Shown here: positions 51,101 to 61,300 of the stretch, one piece after another
Position numbering within the stretch: position 1 is the first letter of the stretch
Layout: every line of letters begins with the position of its first letter
Assembly: GCA_036925085.1 (NCBI GenBank)
Contig: JAUPFP010000046.1
Location: forward strand, 193,501-257,500
Direction of reading: 5' to 3'
DNA: 64,000 nt
From: Brachycybe producta
Taxonomy: Eukaryota > Arthropoda > Diplopoda > Playtdesmida > Andrognathidae
Program-made: the position numbers and the translations under genes
The notes under the pieces: generated by a model
The model's input: only the letters and a program-made list of their open reading frames with translations
Database searches by the model: none
Told to the model about the DNA's origin: nothing

Positions 51101-54100
51101 CCTCTCTTGGCCCCCTTTAAACTTAAAAGGGCCCCACCATACAACTGAATCACCTACACTCAAATGAAACAAATAAACGGCCTTGACGAACTATTATAAT
51201 CACTTGTCAAAACTAGTTTTATCTCGTTTAGAAACTAGTTAAGTTACATAACTATTGTTTTCAATTCTGCGAATCCAAGTTATCTTTTTTTTAAAAAAAA
51301 AAAAGAAAAATAAAGGAGGTTGAGGAGGAGGCTAATATTTCAGTTATAATAACTGATGATTAAAAATGCAAACAAAATGCAATACAGGAACGAAAAAAAA
51401 GCAAATATTTCATCCATATTTACATAGAAAACGTCCATTTCTCACGCAAATAAAACATTGGTTTAAGGGGAGAAATTCAAGGGGTTTTCAAGGGAAGTTT
51501 ATTTAGTTTAAAAGTCCTTTCTAGTATTTATTTGTTTGTTTGTTGCTATGAGGAGTAGGAGGAGGAATCCTCCTTTTATATATTGTGTATGTTACTGTCA
51601 ATCTGCGGAATCAGTCAAGCTGCGTATTGCCTAGACAATCTGCAAAAACCACCAAACTACTAGTGAATCTGCAAAAATCAATACATTTTAGGTATGGAAT
51701 TTTGCAGATCAAAAACACTTGGTTAGAGGCTAGAATTTTCTAGTTGACAACTGATAGTAATCAGACAGCTAGCCTCTAACCAACCCTGATTTAGAAAAAA
51801 AAGCATAATTGCAGTTATTCTAATGATGATGATTATTTTAAAATTGGCACTTGGGCCAAAGATTTGCTTGATTTTGCATGAAAATCCGAACCCTAATCAT
51901 ATTTTCTTTCAATTCTCGTTAACTCTTCTAGTCTTTAATACAATAAATATTATAGAAACTGATATTGTAGAACTTTTACTACAGGCAATTTGTGCCCAGC
52001 ATTAGAATTTCTTTTGCTCCGCCCTTTTATGAACGTCATCAATTTCTAATTGGTTTTGTTACTTGGTCTGACGTCACATGCTCCACACTTTTCAATTTTT
52101 AATTGGTTTGTTACTTGATCTGACGTCATAAAAGGGCGGAGGAGCAAAATAAATTCTAATGCTGGACACAATTGCCTGTCTTTTACTAGCCTCTCTAGCC
52201 TCTTATAATCTAACTCTGTGTAGCCAATAAGAAGAAAAGAAAGGTGTACAGAGAGGGTAGCAGTAGGCCAAATACCTGACCTCACTGAATAGTTATTTCC
52301 TCATAATATATTATAAAAAATAAGCTAATCATACACACTCCCCTGTAAGTGTGGATGGCCTTGGCCAAGGGGGAGGTGAACAAAAAAAACCCCCATCCAC
52401 ACATTATCACGTTTGCCACTTGTGGACAAAAGAATCGTTCAAAATGAAAAACACCCTCACATTCAAGGGTGGAGCGGACCCGTGGTGTGGAAAAGATAGA
52501 ATTTCAGAAAAAATGTGGTGGGCGAAAAAAAAAAAACACAACAACACTCGGAACAGTTTTTGGGTTTAGAAAATATTTAAACGTTTCCAACAAAAATATA
52601 AAAATTTTTTTTATTTAAAAACTAGAATAATAGGTGAATGTGCTTAAAGTGTTTTTTTTGTGAAGAAATAGCTTTCAAAATAAACTTTTTATGGCAACTT
52701 TTGGCAAAATTTTCGATATATCGATATTTTTTTAAAAACAGTTTTGCACTCGATATATCGAAATATAAAAAAAAAATCAAAATATCCTTGAGTAGGTTTA
52801 CAATTATTAGGCCTAATAATGCTAGTTTAATTATTTTAGATTTTTTCCATATTTCGATTTATTCGGGTTTTCATTTTTTTTCTTCTTTGATTTCTCGATA
52901 TATCGTTAAAATCGTTTTTTTTTAAATATCGGACCGATTTCGATTTTTCCAAAATATTGTCAATTTGCTGAAAACAAGACTCAACTTTTACCTTTTTGCC
53001 TGTTAAAAATAATAGATTTTCAAATTGGAATAAAACGTTTATTTTAAAATATCTCGTCATAAAAATATATGTTTAAAATATTCACCAACAAAATATTTCA
53101 GTTTCTAATAAATTTTTGATCTTTTGATTTTTCTAATTTTCTTAAAAAATTGTTTCTAAAAAGTTTGCTTTTTAATTGAGAAGGAAATTTACTTTGTGAG
53201 CCCCAAATATGTAGGGGCTCAAGAAACCACTTTAATGGGCCCCCGTCATAATCACTTGTTTCTAGACTAGAAGTACAAAGTTTCAAGATTACATATAGTT
53301 GGATTAATATTTAATAAAATAATATTTCGATAGATATAAAAATGGGACTAAGTCCATCCATTTGAAAATCAAAGGTTTCATATGTTAAATTTTTCACTTC
53401 CTTCTTTCAACAATCAAGAGTTGGAGGGGCGCCATAATGGCGCCCCTCCAACTCTTGATTGTTCTTTTTTTTAAGAAGAGTAAAATGAAGAGAAACTCCG
53501 ATGTGTTTATATACTAGAAGGGTAGCAGATGTTTGAAAATGACCTAACTTTAAGCAAATCAATATTTTTTTAATTTTTATCTACACGTAAAAAAAGTTTA
53601 TTTTGAAATATATCAAATATGAAAAAAAAAACCTTGAATTGATTGAGAAGAGACTCTTCTAGTTTCTAAAACTCCTGAAACACAAGAAATAACCTGAGTT
53701 CGAGTGGCGGTTTTAAACATTTTAAAACCACCTTAACGGAATTTTCAATCATTTTTCCTTTTCTAGTTTTTAATTTACATTTTTTCAATTTCCTCTAAAG
53801 TTGGTCACCATTAAGTTTTAAAATACTAAATATAAATAGTTCCTTTACCGTGAATTTCAAACTCAAGTTGAAATTATTGCACATAATTCACTTTCATGGC
53901 CTCAATTCAGTCATTATACTGAGGAGCCCCCCCCCCCCCCCCCGTCCCTTTTCCGTTTCAGTAAACACTTGTTTCAATAACCTTGGATATTATTATATAA
54001 CGTAACATATGGATAGAGAAAATAACTTCCTTTTTTTTTTACAGACTAGAACGCCAAAACAAATGGTCAAACCTATTTTTACGGCCATTTACCATTTTAA

Positions 54101-57100
54101 TATATTTATGACTACTATGATGATTATGATTGCAACATGTTTAATTAAGGTGCCCCTTAAAAACACCCTCTCAGGCCCCCCTCACTCACCACGGCCCCCT
54201 TTTTTGCAATCATTCAGGAAATGAAAAAGAGAGAACCAAATAATGAATTCCCATTTTTTTTCTCTCCCCACCTGAGGCCAAAAGAGGAAATTACATTATT
54301 ATTTATGCATTAATTAAATATGCATCAATTGTGTTTCATAAGCCTTGGCCGATATTCACCCCTCTCCCCCTTTGACCCTCCCCCCATAGCCAATTTCACC
54401 AAAAACCTAATTAAAGCCGTTATGGTTTTTCATTATTTTGGGAGGAGGGTTATTCAATTGTAATCGTGTTGCCATTGTTCCAGAATCAATTGAAACGGAA
54501 CCGAACCCGAACTTTATATAAAAACCCTTTTATATGGTCAGTTTTATTCATTAACATATATATCTTAATTTGGAACACTATTATTATTATTTGATTATTA
54601 AAACATAAAAGGGTTCAGTGATGATGATAATAATGACGAGGATGACGTCTCATAAGTTTGTTATTTTTAATTACTTGTTGGTGAAAAGTGAAAGCAAGAA
54701 ATTTCATTAAATTTTAATGGAGTTTTTTTTTTTCTCTTCTGTTTTTTCAATTATTGTTTTTCTCCACCCCTAACCTCTCCCCCAATACCCCTCACCCTAC
54801 TGTATTCCATTAAGAAAGTAATTTGGAAAAATATCAAACAGTTTTGTGTCCTTTTTTAAAAAAAAAAAATGAGGAAACTCATTTGCAAACAAAAAACAAT
54901 TTCACTTTTGAAACTTTTTTTTTAAAGTCCGAAATACAAAAGATCGAAAGTTTTAACCTTCAAAAATGGATTTTGATACAAATTCAAGAAAGGAAAAGAA
55001 AACTTGGCACTTGAAACTTCAACTTTGAACCCTCCTCTGAAGCAACAGTTCCAGCATTGTGAAAAGCCAACATTTTATTAAATATTTCAATATATTTATT
55101 AAATATGAAGTGTTGTTTTTAAGTTGCAATCCGGACACAATAGTACGGTGGCCGATAGGTGCATTTGGAAGTTGTTGCGGTTTTGGAAGTTGTTGTATAG
55201 TTTTGGAAGTCGTCGTGGAGTATTGGGTGTTGTCGTGTTTGTATATAGGGATTGCACTTCTCGGCCACCGTACAATAGGGTTCCAAGTTCAAGTGCCAAG
55301 GCTCAACTTCAAGACTCACTTAAACTCTCAGAAGCACGATTCCAAAATAGAAAAGCCACCTTGACAAATATTTTATCTAGTTAAAAGAGTCCTGGCTTGA
55401 GAGAGTTCAAAGTACAAGTGCTAAGGCTCAAATTCAAGAATGAAAAACCTGCCACTTGAACCCTCTAAAGCACGGTTCCAAAATAGAAATACCCTGTTTT
55501 ATTAAGTGCAACTGAACTGAGTTTTTCTTTCTGTGTTGAAACTAAGTTCAAGTGCCAAGTTTTCTTCTTGAATTTTTTTCTCTCCAGGATCAATTAAAAG
55601 CCAAGTTAATTAATTATTTCGACTTAATTAATAAGAACGAAAACGTTCTTGTTTAAAAAATCCTCCCATAAATGAGTTTCATTTATTTATTTTTTTTTGG
55701 TTCTGTTTGATCCAATTGACACTTCCTCCCTCCCCCTTCTCCCTTAACTTCCCCTCGCCCCCTTTAACTTCACTGCCTTCACACATCCCAATCAGCCCTT
55801 TTAATCTGTGCAACAAAAAGAGAAAAAATCAGAGCAATGACGGCAATCAAAACACACAAAGAAAAACCCAACCGACATCTAATTGATTCCACGCACGTGT
55901 CACGTCACGTGCGTCAAAATGTCAAAAAAAAAATCATTTAGAAATGACACTTTAACGCCAATAGACGGCGCTAAAATCAACTCAACAATCTTGGTCGACA
56001 GATGGCGATAAACACCATTCAACGTTCATGGCCGACAGATGGCGCTAAACGCAACGATCGTGGTCGACAGAAGGCGGTAAAAGGGCCAAATTTAATTTAT
56101 TAAAAATAAACACTTGAAAACGCGCTGAAAATCTAAAAATAAGAAAAAAATTACCCAAAAATCCGTTCCAAATGAGGGTTACACCATTGAAAGACCAAAA
56201 AAGACTCTTTAAACTTGGGCCTCATAACAGAAAATGTCATAAAATTATAACAGTCATATCATGAGATGTCACTGCTTGTGCGCTATTATTTCATGACTGT
56301 CATATTACGCTGTACACCAGTCATATGAAAATATTTGCCATAATATTTTGTTGTTTTTGCTATTTTGCTTTTGTGATTGTTACTGTCATATGACAGTCTT
56401 ATTTTCTTTCTGAAATGACATCCCTGGTTCTAAGTTGCAAAACACCTAAATAAACAACTGGGATTCGTTCTACGAGTTACTAAAATACGATTTTGAGTCG
56501 CAAATAACCAACCTGATAAGAGAAATACGTTCCACGTATAACGGAAGCGATAAAAATGACCACATAGATCGCCTTCTGAGTAGTCACTCGACAAGCTTTC
56601 ATTACGGAAGGTTCCTTCATCTTCACGTACTCGAAACGAATGCAAACGACCTGAAAAATAACGAAGTATTACACCGATTCTTCTTTTGTCTCTCGGTCAC
56701 CGTTCTGTCTTACGTACCAACTGAACGAAAGAAACGGCTGTAATGATGTAAAATATAGTCGCAAATGCCACAAAATACGGAATGTTTGGCTCCATACATC
56801 GATCACCATAGAACTGAACCTTTAGAAGACAAAAACGATCGGTTAGAATGTTTCTTTTTATTATCTTAAACGGTAGCCGAGATATTTGAGATTTACTTCG
56901 CAAGTACAAACACCGTCGTTACATTCTCCGTGTCCCGAACAGTTGTTCGTAGCACAAGAATCGTTGTAAAGTGGATCGTCCGTTGTCATACCGAAAGCGA
57001 GGATTGAACGTCTTTGTATCAGTGCAGGAACGTAGTAGAGATCAGGAAACAAGTCAAACATCTTCTCCACTGAATACATCGGAATAAAAACGACACAGAC

Positions 57101-57343
57101 GACTCCAGTTTGTATGCGGAAACGTATAGTGGAAACAAATCCTTACTGAAACTGATCGATATAAAACAGCTGTCAATCTAAAAAAACAACGAAATGAACC
57201 CTTATTAATGGCATAATCAAAAAGTTACGTTAAGAAAATGACGTTTTACGTCTATAACGCAGTCGTTGACGTCAACCGCGTCAAAAAACGATCTAATTTT
57301 CCGATTTTCAGCGCGGAAAAACCGTAAAGAGGAGGGTGTTGTC
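36662..57343 (-). CDS. Multi-pass RING-CH E3 ubiquitin ligase with EGF-like ectodomain and TOM1/GPR137-like 7TM region
   Basis: Exons, high to low: 57343-57229, 57177-57147, 57069-56897, 56819-56718, 56650-56513, 49951-49856, 49774-49625, 45138-45043, 42531-42371, 42282-42199, 42124-41940, 40885-40875, 40359-40247, 40105-40052, 39210-39176, 38428-38280, 38179-38129, 38033-37840, 36854-36662 (TGA at 36664-36662). Phases agree throughout, giving about 709 residues plus an unresolved N terminus. Order: ectodomain with one six-cysteine EGF-like module, seven hydrophobic helices, a linker with QLWILNPRKILKRLD, an eighth helix, a RING-CH finger, two further helices and a polar C-terminal tail. RING-CH proteins with following helices (MARCH class) ubiquitinate membrane proteins. 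A polytopic ligase that could sense something through its ectodomain is an inference. The donor at 40246 (GTCCGG) is weak. The first coding exon is not settled: 57400-57421 and an ATG at 57513 are candidates. Introns of up to 6.6 kb are packed with transposons. Confidence 0.9.
37075..37444. mobile_element. 345-bp TTAAG element, copy 3 (ligase intron)
   Basis: AGATGGCGC at 37117 and inverted at 37393; sits in the last intron of the ligase. Confidence 0.8.
37840..38428 (-). other. RING-CH (C4HC3) finger and following helix
   Basis: Exon 38428-38280 encodes GSEVKVAECWICYDSD... NLIQPCLCKGDVGAVHHEC... LRKWLVE. Exon 38179-38129 completes the second site with SCKVCKQA. Exon 38033-37840 begins YVLQHGQTWLPAG and carries the helix LYTLAFVTCMCGSVFGAW. 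The spacing C-x2-C, C-x-C-x7-H-x2-C, C-x2-C is diagnostic of RING-CH rather than classical RING. All eight zinc ligands are present, so catalytic competence is expected. Confidence 0.93.
39058..39124. repeat. Uninterrupted GA microsatellite, about 33 repeats
   Basis: On the coding (minus) strand it is a CT tract, 50 bases past the donor of the 35-nt exon 39210-39176. Likely length-polymorphic. Confidence 0.95.
40875..40885 (-). other. 11-nt micro-exon of the RING-CH ligase
   Basis: The exon before it (42124-41940) ends in phase 1 and the exon after it (40359-40247) must start in phase 0. The 11 bases AAATGAGATCG lie between a strong acceptor (CTTTTGTCGAATTCCAG) and the donor GTACGTGA. They convert phase 1 to phase 0 exactly, encoding the end of a Glu codon plus Met-Arg-Ser. 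Inferred from phase and sites only. Confidence 0.65.
43830..44660. repeat. Intronic minisatellite of AAGCGCCAAACTGAATAAAT units
   Basis: Irregular higher-order array of GCGCCAAACTGAATAAATGC, TAAGCGCCAGACTG and AACATAGTAAACCTCAAACT modules. Not a CRISPR array: units abut without unique spacers. Confidence 0.85.
45160..45700. other. GC-richer island in a ligase intron
   Basis: Contains GAG/CAC microsatellites and non-repetitive sequence around 45430-45640 (CACAGCACGGCACGG, CTGCTGAGTGCTTGG). It stands out from AT-rich surroundings and from all transposon families; alternative promoter or enhancer is possible but unproven. Confidence 0.35.
46300..46573. mobile_element. Long near-perfect hairpin
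   Basis: Arms run from ACGGAGCCCTGTAAAGGA to TCCTTTACAAGGCTCCGT, and include CATGTTAATTATGCCATGTT and ATGGTGCGCGCAACATG, around a short centre AAGCGCCATCTTGC. Few mismatches, so recent. Confidence 0.8.
46640..46830. repeat. GTAGGTCACTCAGTGACC motifs
   Basis: Two direct copies near 46648 and 46680, an inverted relative near 46802-46822 and another at 47212-47232. Confidence 0.6.
46805..47190. mobile_element. CGTCATTTATGACG-ended repeat, copy C, with MITE footprint
   Basis: Same family as 10583-10880 and 11868-12420. At the insertion point of copy B only ACAATTGCCTGT (47136-47147), the last 12 bases of the ACAGGC MITE, remains. Confidence 0.65.
47680..48110. repeat. Three direct repeats of about 140 bp
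   Basis: Each unit contains GCAATTTGCACGAAATTAA, TGATTTGTTTGATCAGCAGA and CTCGTCTAGTTTTTAATTAA. Confidence 0.8.
48748..49083. mobile_element. 345-bp TTAAG element, copy 4 (ligase intron)
   Basis: AGATGGCGC at 48783 and inverted at 49032. Confidence 0.8.
50657..50925. mobile_element. GGGCTCGGATTTTTATG element, third copy
   Basis: Inner AGAGGCTAGTTTTCTAGCCTCT foldback retained. A half copy ends at about 51895 (51711-51895). Confidence 0.75.
51981..52179. mobile_element. ACAGGC-family MITE, copy 13
   Basis: Flanked by an exact 8-bp duplication CTTTTACT. Outer arm GTGCCCAGCATTAGAATT as in copies 6 and 7. Confidence 0.9.
53409..53463. repeat. 55-nt perfect palindrome
   Basis: Arms of 27 bases ending ...GGGGCGCCAT and ATGGCGCCCC... 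around a single central A. It would extrude as a hairpin with essentially no loop. Confidence 0.95.
53681..54984. other. AT-rich intronic sequence, nothing recognised
   Basis: Within the 6.6-kb ligase intron; C run at 53927-53943. No repeat family of this window seen. Confidence 0.4.
54985..55580. mobile_element. GCACTTGAA/TTCAAGTGC foldbacks and a GTACGGTGGCCGA hairpin
   Basis: GTACGGTGGCCGA (55143) and TCGGCCACCGTAC (55259) enclose three TTTTGGAAGTTGTTG-like repeats. The flanks carry AGTGCCAAG(T)-type repeats shared with 19535-19770, 24495-24640 and 32250-32420. Confidence 0.6.
55965..56085. repeat. Tandem CGACAGATGGCG repeats
   Basis: Four related units of roughly 35-40 bases: GACGGCGCTAAA, GGTCGACAGATGGCGATAAA, GGCCGACAGATGGCGCTAAA and GGTCGACAGAAGGCGGTAAA. 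A CACGTGTCACGTCACGTGCG cluster lies just upstream near 55894. Confidence 0.75.
56718..57343 (-). other. EGF-like ectodomain and first helix of the RING-CH ligase
   Basis: Four exons separated by a 51-base and two 77-base introns. The segment reads TTPSSLRFF... VDVNDCVIDVKRHFLN, then IDSCFISISF, then MEKMFDLFPDLYYVP... SCATNNCSGHGECNDGVCTC, then EVQFYGDRC. The six cysteines and the G-H-G-E-C spacing fit an EGF-like module; an intron falls between the fifth and sixth cysteine. IPYFVAFATIFYIITAVSF then begins the membrane region. The upstream acceptor at 57344 (GAATTGAG) is pyrimidine-poor and is the weakest boundary here. Confidence 0.75.
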
Positions 57344-57513
57344 CTCAATTCACCCTTGTGAAGTCCAAGAGATGATGACAAATGGCTTCGAAATCTCACT
57401 TTAAACCCCACAAATACTCATCTAGAAAACAGCGAAACAATGAAATCGAAACCGTCAAACTATTCCGTAATAAAGTCAACACAGTTGACAACGTAGAAAC
57501 AAACAAACTCCAT

Positions 57514-58368
57514 GACAAAAATAAGCGAGAAAAACCCACAGTAAAGAAAAAAATAGACCGACGATCAAGATGACGTCACGAGGGGCATTCGCCGTTCGGT
57601 GCATTCCCAATTAAACACATAGATCTAGCTCCGACTTCTTCCTGTAAAATTTCTATAATAACGGTAAACGACCACTTTGTAATCAAATTAGTTACACGTA
57701 TAAAAAATCAGAGGGCGCACCAATCGTAAGAGTATCTTCTAACAATGAATGTATGAAAACAATTGTAGCGCCACCTGTACTTGACTACGTAAAACAAATA
57801 TGAGTGACCGCTCTTACTTCCTAATATACAGAAATAGAACCGACTCTCATGAATCCATCCGATCTTAACCTTGAATAACGCGATCGCAACGCCGCTCAGC
57901 GTCAGTTCAGTGCAAAATGCACCGGAAGTTAATAATTATTTTGAAAAAAATCGTCTGCTATATTTTTTTCTTCTCATTCGTTTTTATTGTATTTTACTAT
58001 ACCTTTTATGATGTGATTAATGAACAATAAAAACATAATTATTTTTTTTAATTGCACATTGCTTAATAAACTTAATTATATGAAAGGCTAAGAAAAAGAC
58101 AACTTAAAACTACAAATGTCAGTATTTGAACAAATAAAAAAATGGTTTTTGGAATGTAAATAATTAGCTTAAATAAATTGAAATTATGCAAATAAATTCC
58201 TATCTTATGTCTCAATGTCAACCCTCACATACCAGAGAACATTATTTATAAGAGAGCAGCAAAAAAAAATTCGTTTCTTTTTAGTTTTTTTCTGTGTAAA
58301 TTGAGAAGGAAAGAAAATTGGGCGCCATTTTGGGTTTTTTTTGTTGAAGTAAAAAAGGTACAAAAACG
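57514..58368. promoter_or_regulatory. Shared 5' region between the RING-CH ligase and the receptor gene
   Basis: The two genes diverge from here. It contains TGACGTCA at about 57572-57579, CpG-containing sequence around 57880-57920 and an AT-rich stretch from 57950. The ligase's missing first exon probably lies between 57344 and about 57930. No mobile element was recognised, unlike the flanking intron. Bidirectional promoter use is inference. Confidence 0.4.
58247..58252 (+). promoter_or_regulatory. Possible TATA box of the receptor gene
   Basis: TATAAG occurs about 120 bases before the start codon in ATTATTTATAAGAGAG. A-rich sequence follows. In this AT-rich DNA such a match is weak evidence. 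Confidence 0.2.
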
Positions 58369-61300
58369 ATGTTAATTGACATTGTTAAGCCAACCAAACG
58401 TTTATTACTGTTAATTCTACTAAATTTATGTTATTTGGATAAAATTCATACTGTTTCAATTTCAGGTAAAACACAGAAAATGCTAGAAACTTTTTTTTTT
58501 ACAAAATGTGTTCACAATGTTGAGTATTACCTAAGTATTAATGAGGATAATTAATTTCGTAATTATAGAAACTCCTTGTTCATCAGAATCGTTTACTTGT
58601 AAATCTGGAAATTGCATCAACTCTACTTTAATTTGTGATCACGTTTTTGACTGCTCGGATGGAAGTGATGAAGCAGATTGTGGTAAGGCACCAAATACAA
58701 AATTTGCAATTACCTGTGTCATAATGCGAGCCCGCCACACATACTGCCAAAATGGGCCCTTTTCGAGAAGGTTTTCCCAACGATTTTAAGTGGATTTTAA
58801 ACCTAGAAATTTGGAAAGCCTAAATGTCCTCCAATAACTAGCATTTCCCGCCTTAAATAGTGATTGATCACTTCGCAGATGACCTGTGCCCAGAAGGATG
58901 GTACCACTGCTTGAATGGTAACTGTATCTTGACCCGATGGCGATGTGACGGTGATAACGACTGTGGCGACCACTCGGACGAACTCAACTGTGGTCAGATC
59001 AGTGCACCGTGCACCCAAAACGAATTCCGATGTCACGACAACAGCAAATGCATTTCTCTGAGATGGGTTTGCGATGGAAATCACGACTGTAGAGACCAGT
59101 CGGACGAAGTTCCAGGATGCGTCCGACAAGGTAGTGGTTCGGATCAATCGACAGGCCCATTTTTTTTAAATAGGTATTTGTCTCTGTAGTTCCGTGTGTT
59201 GGATTCTTGTGCCATAAATCTCAAGAATGTATTCCGAAGAAATGGCAATGCAACGGATATGTGGATTGCAACGACGGTTCGGATGAGTTGAACTGCACTG
59301 GTGCCGGCAAAGTTTTGTGCTTTGACGACATCTTGGAGTTTTCTTGCGCCGATCGGTCGGAATGTCTTGCAAAGACATTAGTTTGCAATGGGATAAAAAA
59401 CTGTCCGGATGGAAGCGACGAAGGAGGCCAGTGTGGTAATAAGAACGGTAAAATCCACAATTTAATAATTTAATAATTTAAATTCGTTTTCCTTCCAAGA
59501 TAACAACACATGCAAGATAACTGGATGTAGCCACGGGTGTTTCCAAACACCATTCGAAGCAACTTGTTACTGTCCTCAAGGATACCAATTATCATTGGAC
59601 AATAAAACTTGCAAAGGTTATTTATTGTCCAGAAGACAAATTTTCAAAATGTACAATAATGTAACATGTTATATTGTTTTGAAAATTGAAGACATCAACG
59701 AATGTCAAGTGAGAGGATCCTGTAGCCAGCATTGTGTTAATAACATCGGTTCCTACACTTGTTCGTGTTCCGATGGCTATCGCCTGGACACTGACCACCA
59801 CACCTGCAGACTCAAAGGTATATCAAATCCAAAGCTAATGAATGCCAACATTAACTTAACAATGTTTTATGTGCCTTGCAGATCCAGAACCGATCCTGAT
59901 TTACTCTGCGAGCCGTGAATTGAAGTTAGTCAAGCTTCATAGTGGACTAGCGTATTCTATACACGGTCTGTTGAGTCACGCGGTAGGAGTGGACTACGAT
60001 AGCCAAAACAACGAAATCTACTGGACTGAGATAGCAGATGGTGCCGAATCAATAATGTCCAGCAACCTGCATGGCAATGACGTGAAAGCGGTGGTCACTA
60101 CTGGTCAGTTTTTACCTTCAAAAAGTAACTGTTGCTAAATATTTTCTTAAATCAAAAAGGAATCAGCGTAGTGGAGGATGTGGCCGTGGACTGGATTGGA
60201 CGAAACATTTACTTCACGGACTCTGGTTTCCAACGTCTCGTGGTCTGTGGTGTGGACGGTGTTTATTGTCACGTCCTCCTCGATGATCTCAAGCAACCGA
60301 GAGCTATCGTCGTAGATCCCACGGAAGGGTAAATTGTTCTTCATAAAACGAAGGAATATTGACGTGACCTGGTGTACGTTCTAGATTTATTTTCTGGACC
60401 GATTGGAGTCACAATCCCTCCATCGAACGTATGGGAATGGATGGTAGTGCACGCCTGCCACTGGTGGTTACCGACCTCGGTTGGCCAAATGGACTGACCA
60501 TTGACTACCCTTTGAAATGCTTATATTGGGCCGATGGAAAAGACCGCAGAATTGAATCCATCAACTGGGACGGAACTGGTCGTCGAGTTGTCTTGGAAGA
60601 AGTTATGCTACATCCGTTTTCTTTAGCCGTTCTAGAGGACACATTCTACTGGACCGACTGGTCTCGTCATACGTTAGAATCATGTAATAAATTCTCTGGA
60701 AGCGATCACAAAGTTCTTCTCCATGAACTTGAAGACAACATTCCGATGGGACTCCACGCTTATCATCCGGTTCTCCAACCTATGTTCAACAATCCGTGCT
60801 GGGGACACAGTTGTTCGCAACTGTGCCTTTTAACACCATCCGGAGGTCATCGTTGCGCCTGTAAGGCTGGACACACACTGGCTCCAGATGCTCAAACCTG
60901 CGTAGGGAACGTAACGACCAGGGTGTTTCTGTCTGCCGACGATACGATCTACGAATTTCAAGAAGCAATCATTGGGAAGAGTCGAATCGTTCCATTAGAC
61001 ACAAAAGCGAAATTACTAATTGGCTCCATGGCTTACAACAAGAAGAGAAACACTTTACTATACAGTGACATGGGAACCAAAGAAATTCTTACGGTGGATC
61101 TCAAGACGAACAAGCAAACGTATTTAACGATTTTATTTGTTTTTGTATCAATCGTTAAGATTCTCTTAATCTTTTAGTGTTTTGATGAGTGGACACGTGG
61201 ACACTGTCCAGGGTCTGGCAATTGACTGGATTGCAGAAAATCTGTATTGGTCGGATTCGGCTCGAGGGACGTTGGAAGTATGCCGTGCTGATGGCAACCA

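Larger units (their letters stand above)
42199..56819 (-). other. Seven-helix region resembling THH1/TOM1/TOM3 and GPR137
   Basis: Successive exons each supply about one helix: IPYFVAFATIFYIITAV; AIYVVIFIASVIRGTYFSY; YYPILLTGSSLIVCFWAEV; FLGFIGFNIIAYSLLLAEF; ILLFIVLVFFLFYGVEVYF; GLVFQACMLMITVCFLFSEI; VVELGVALWFPCVLWNCI. The TTQKAIYVVIF and FWAEVFH stretches recall plant TOM1 and animal GPR137 proteins. This assignment comes from remembered family patterns, not alignment; any polytopic fold remains possible. Helices seven and beyond depend on the GTAAAA donor at 42370. Confidence 0.6.

Noticed and set aside
57217-57411. Extending the ligase exon upstream to 57411 as a start
   Set aside because: The codon there is GTG and a stop lies just upstream; an acceptor at 57344 gives a phase-consistent exon instead.
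58803-59460. Minus-strand frames opposite the LDLa exons
   Set aside because: Shadows of the plus-strand receptor gene, whose exons are fixed by cysteine patterns and splice sites.
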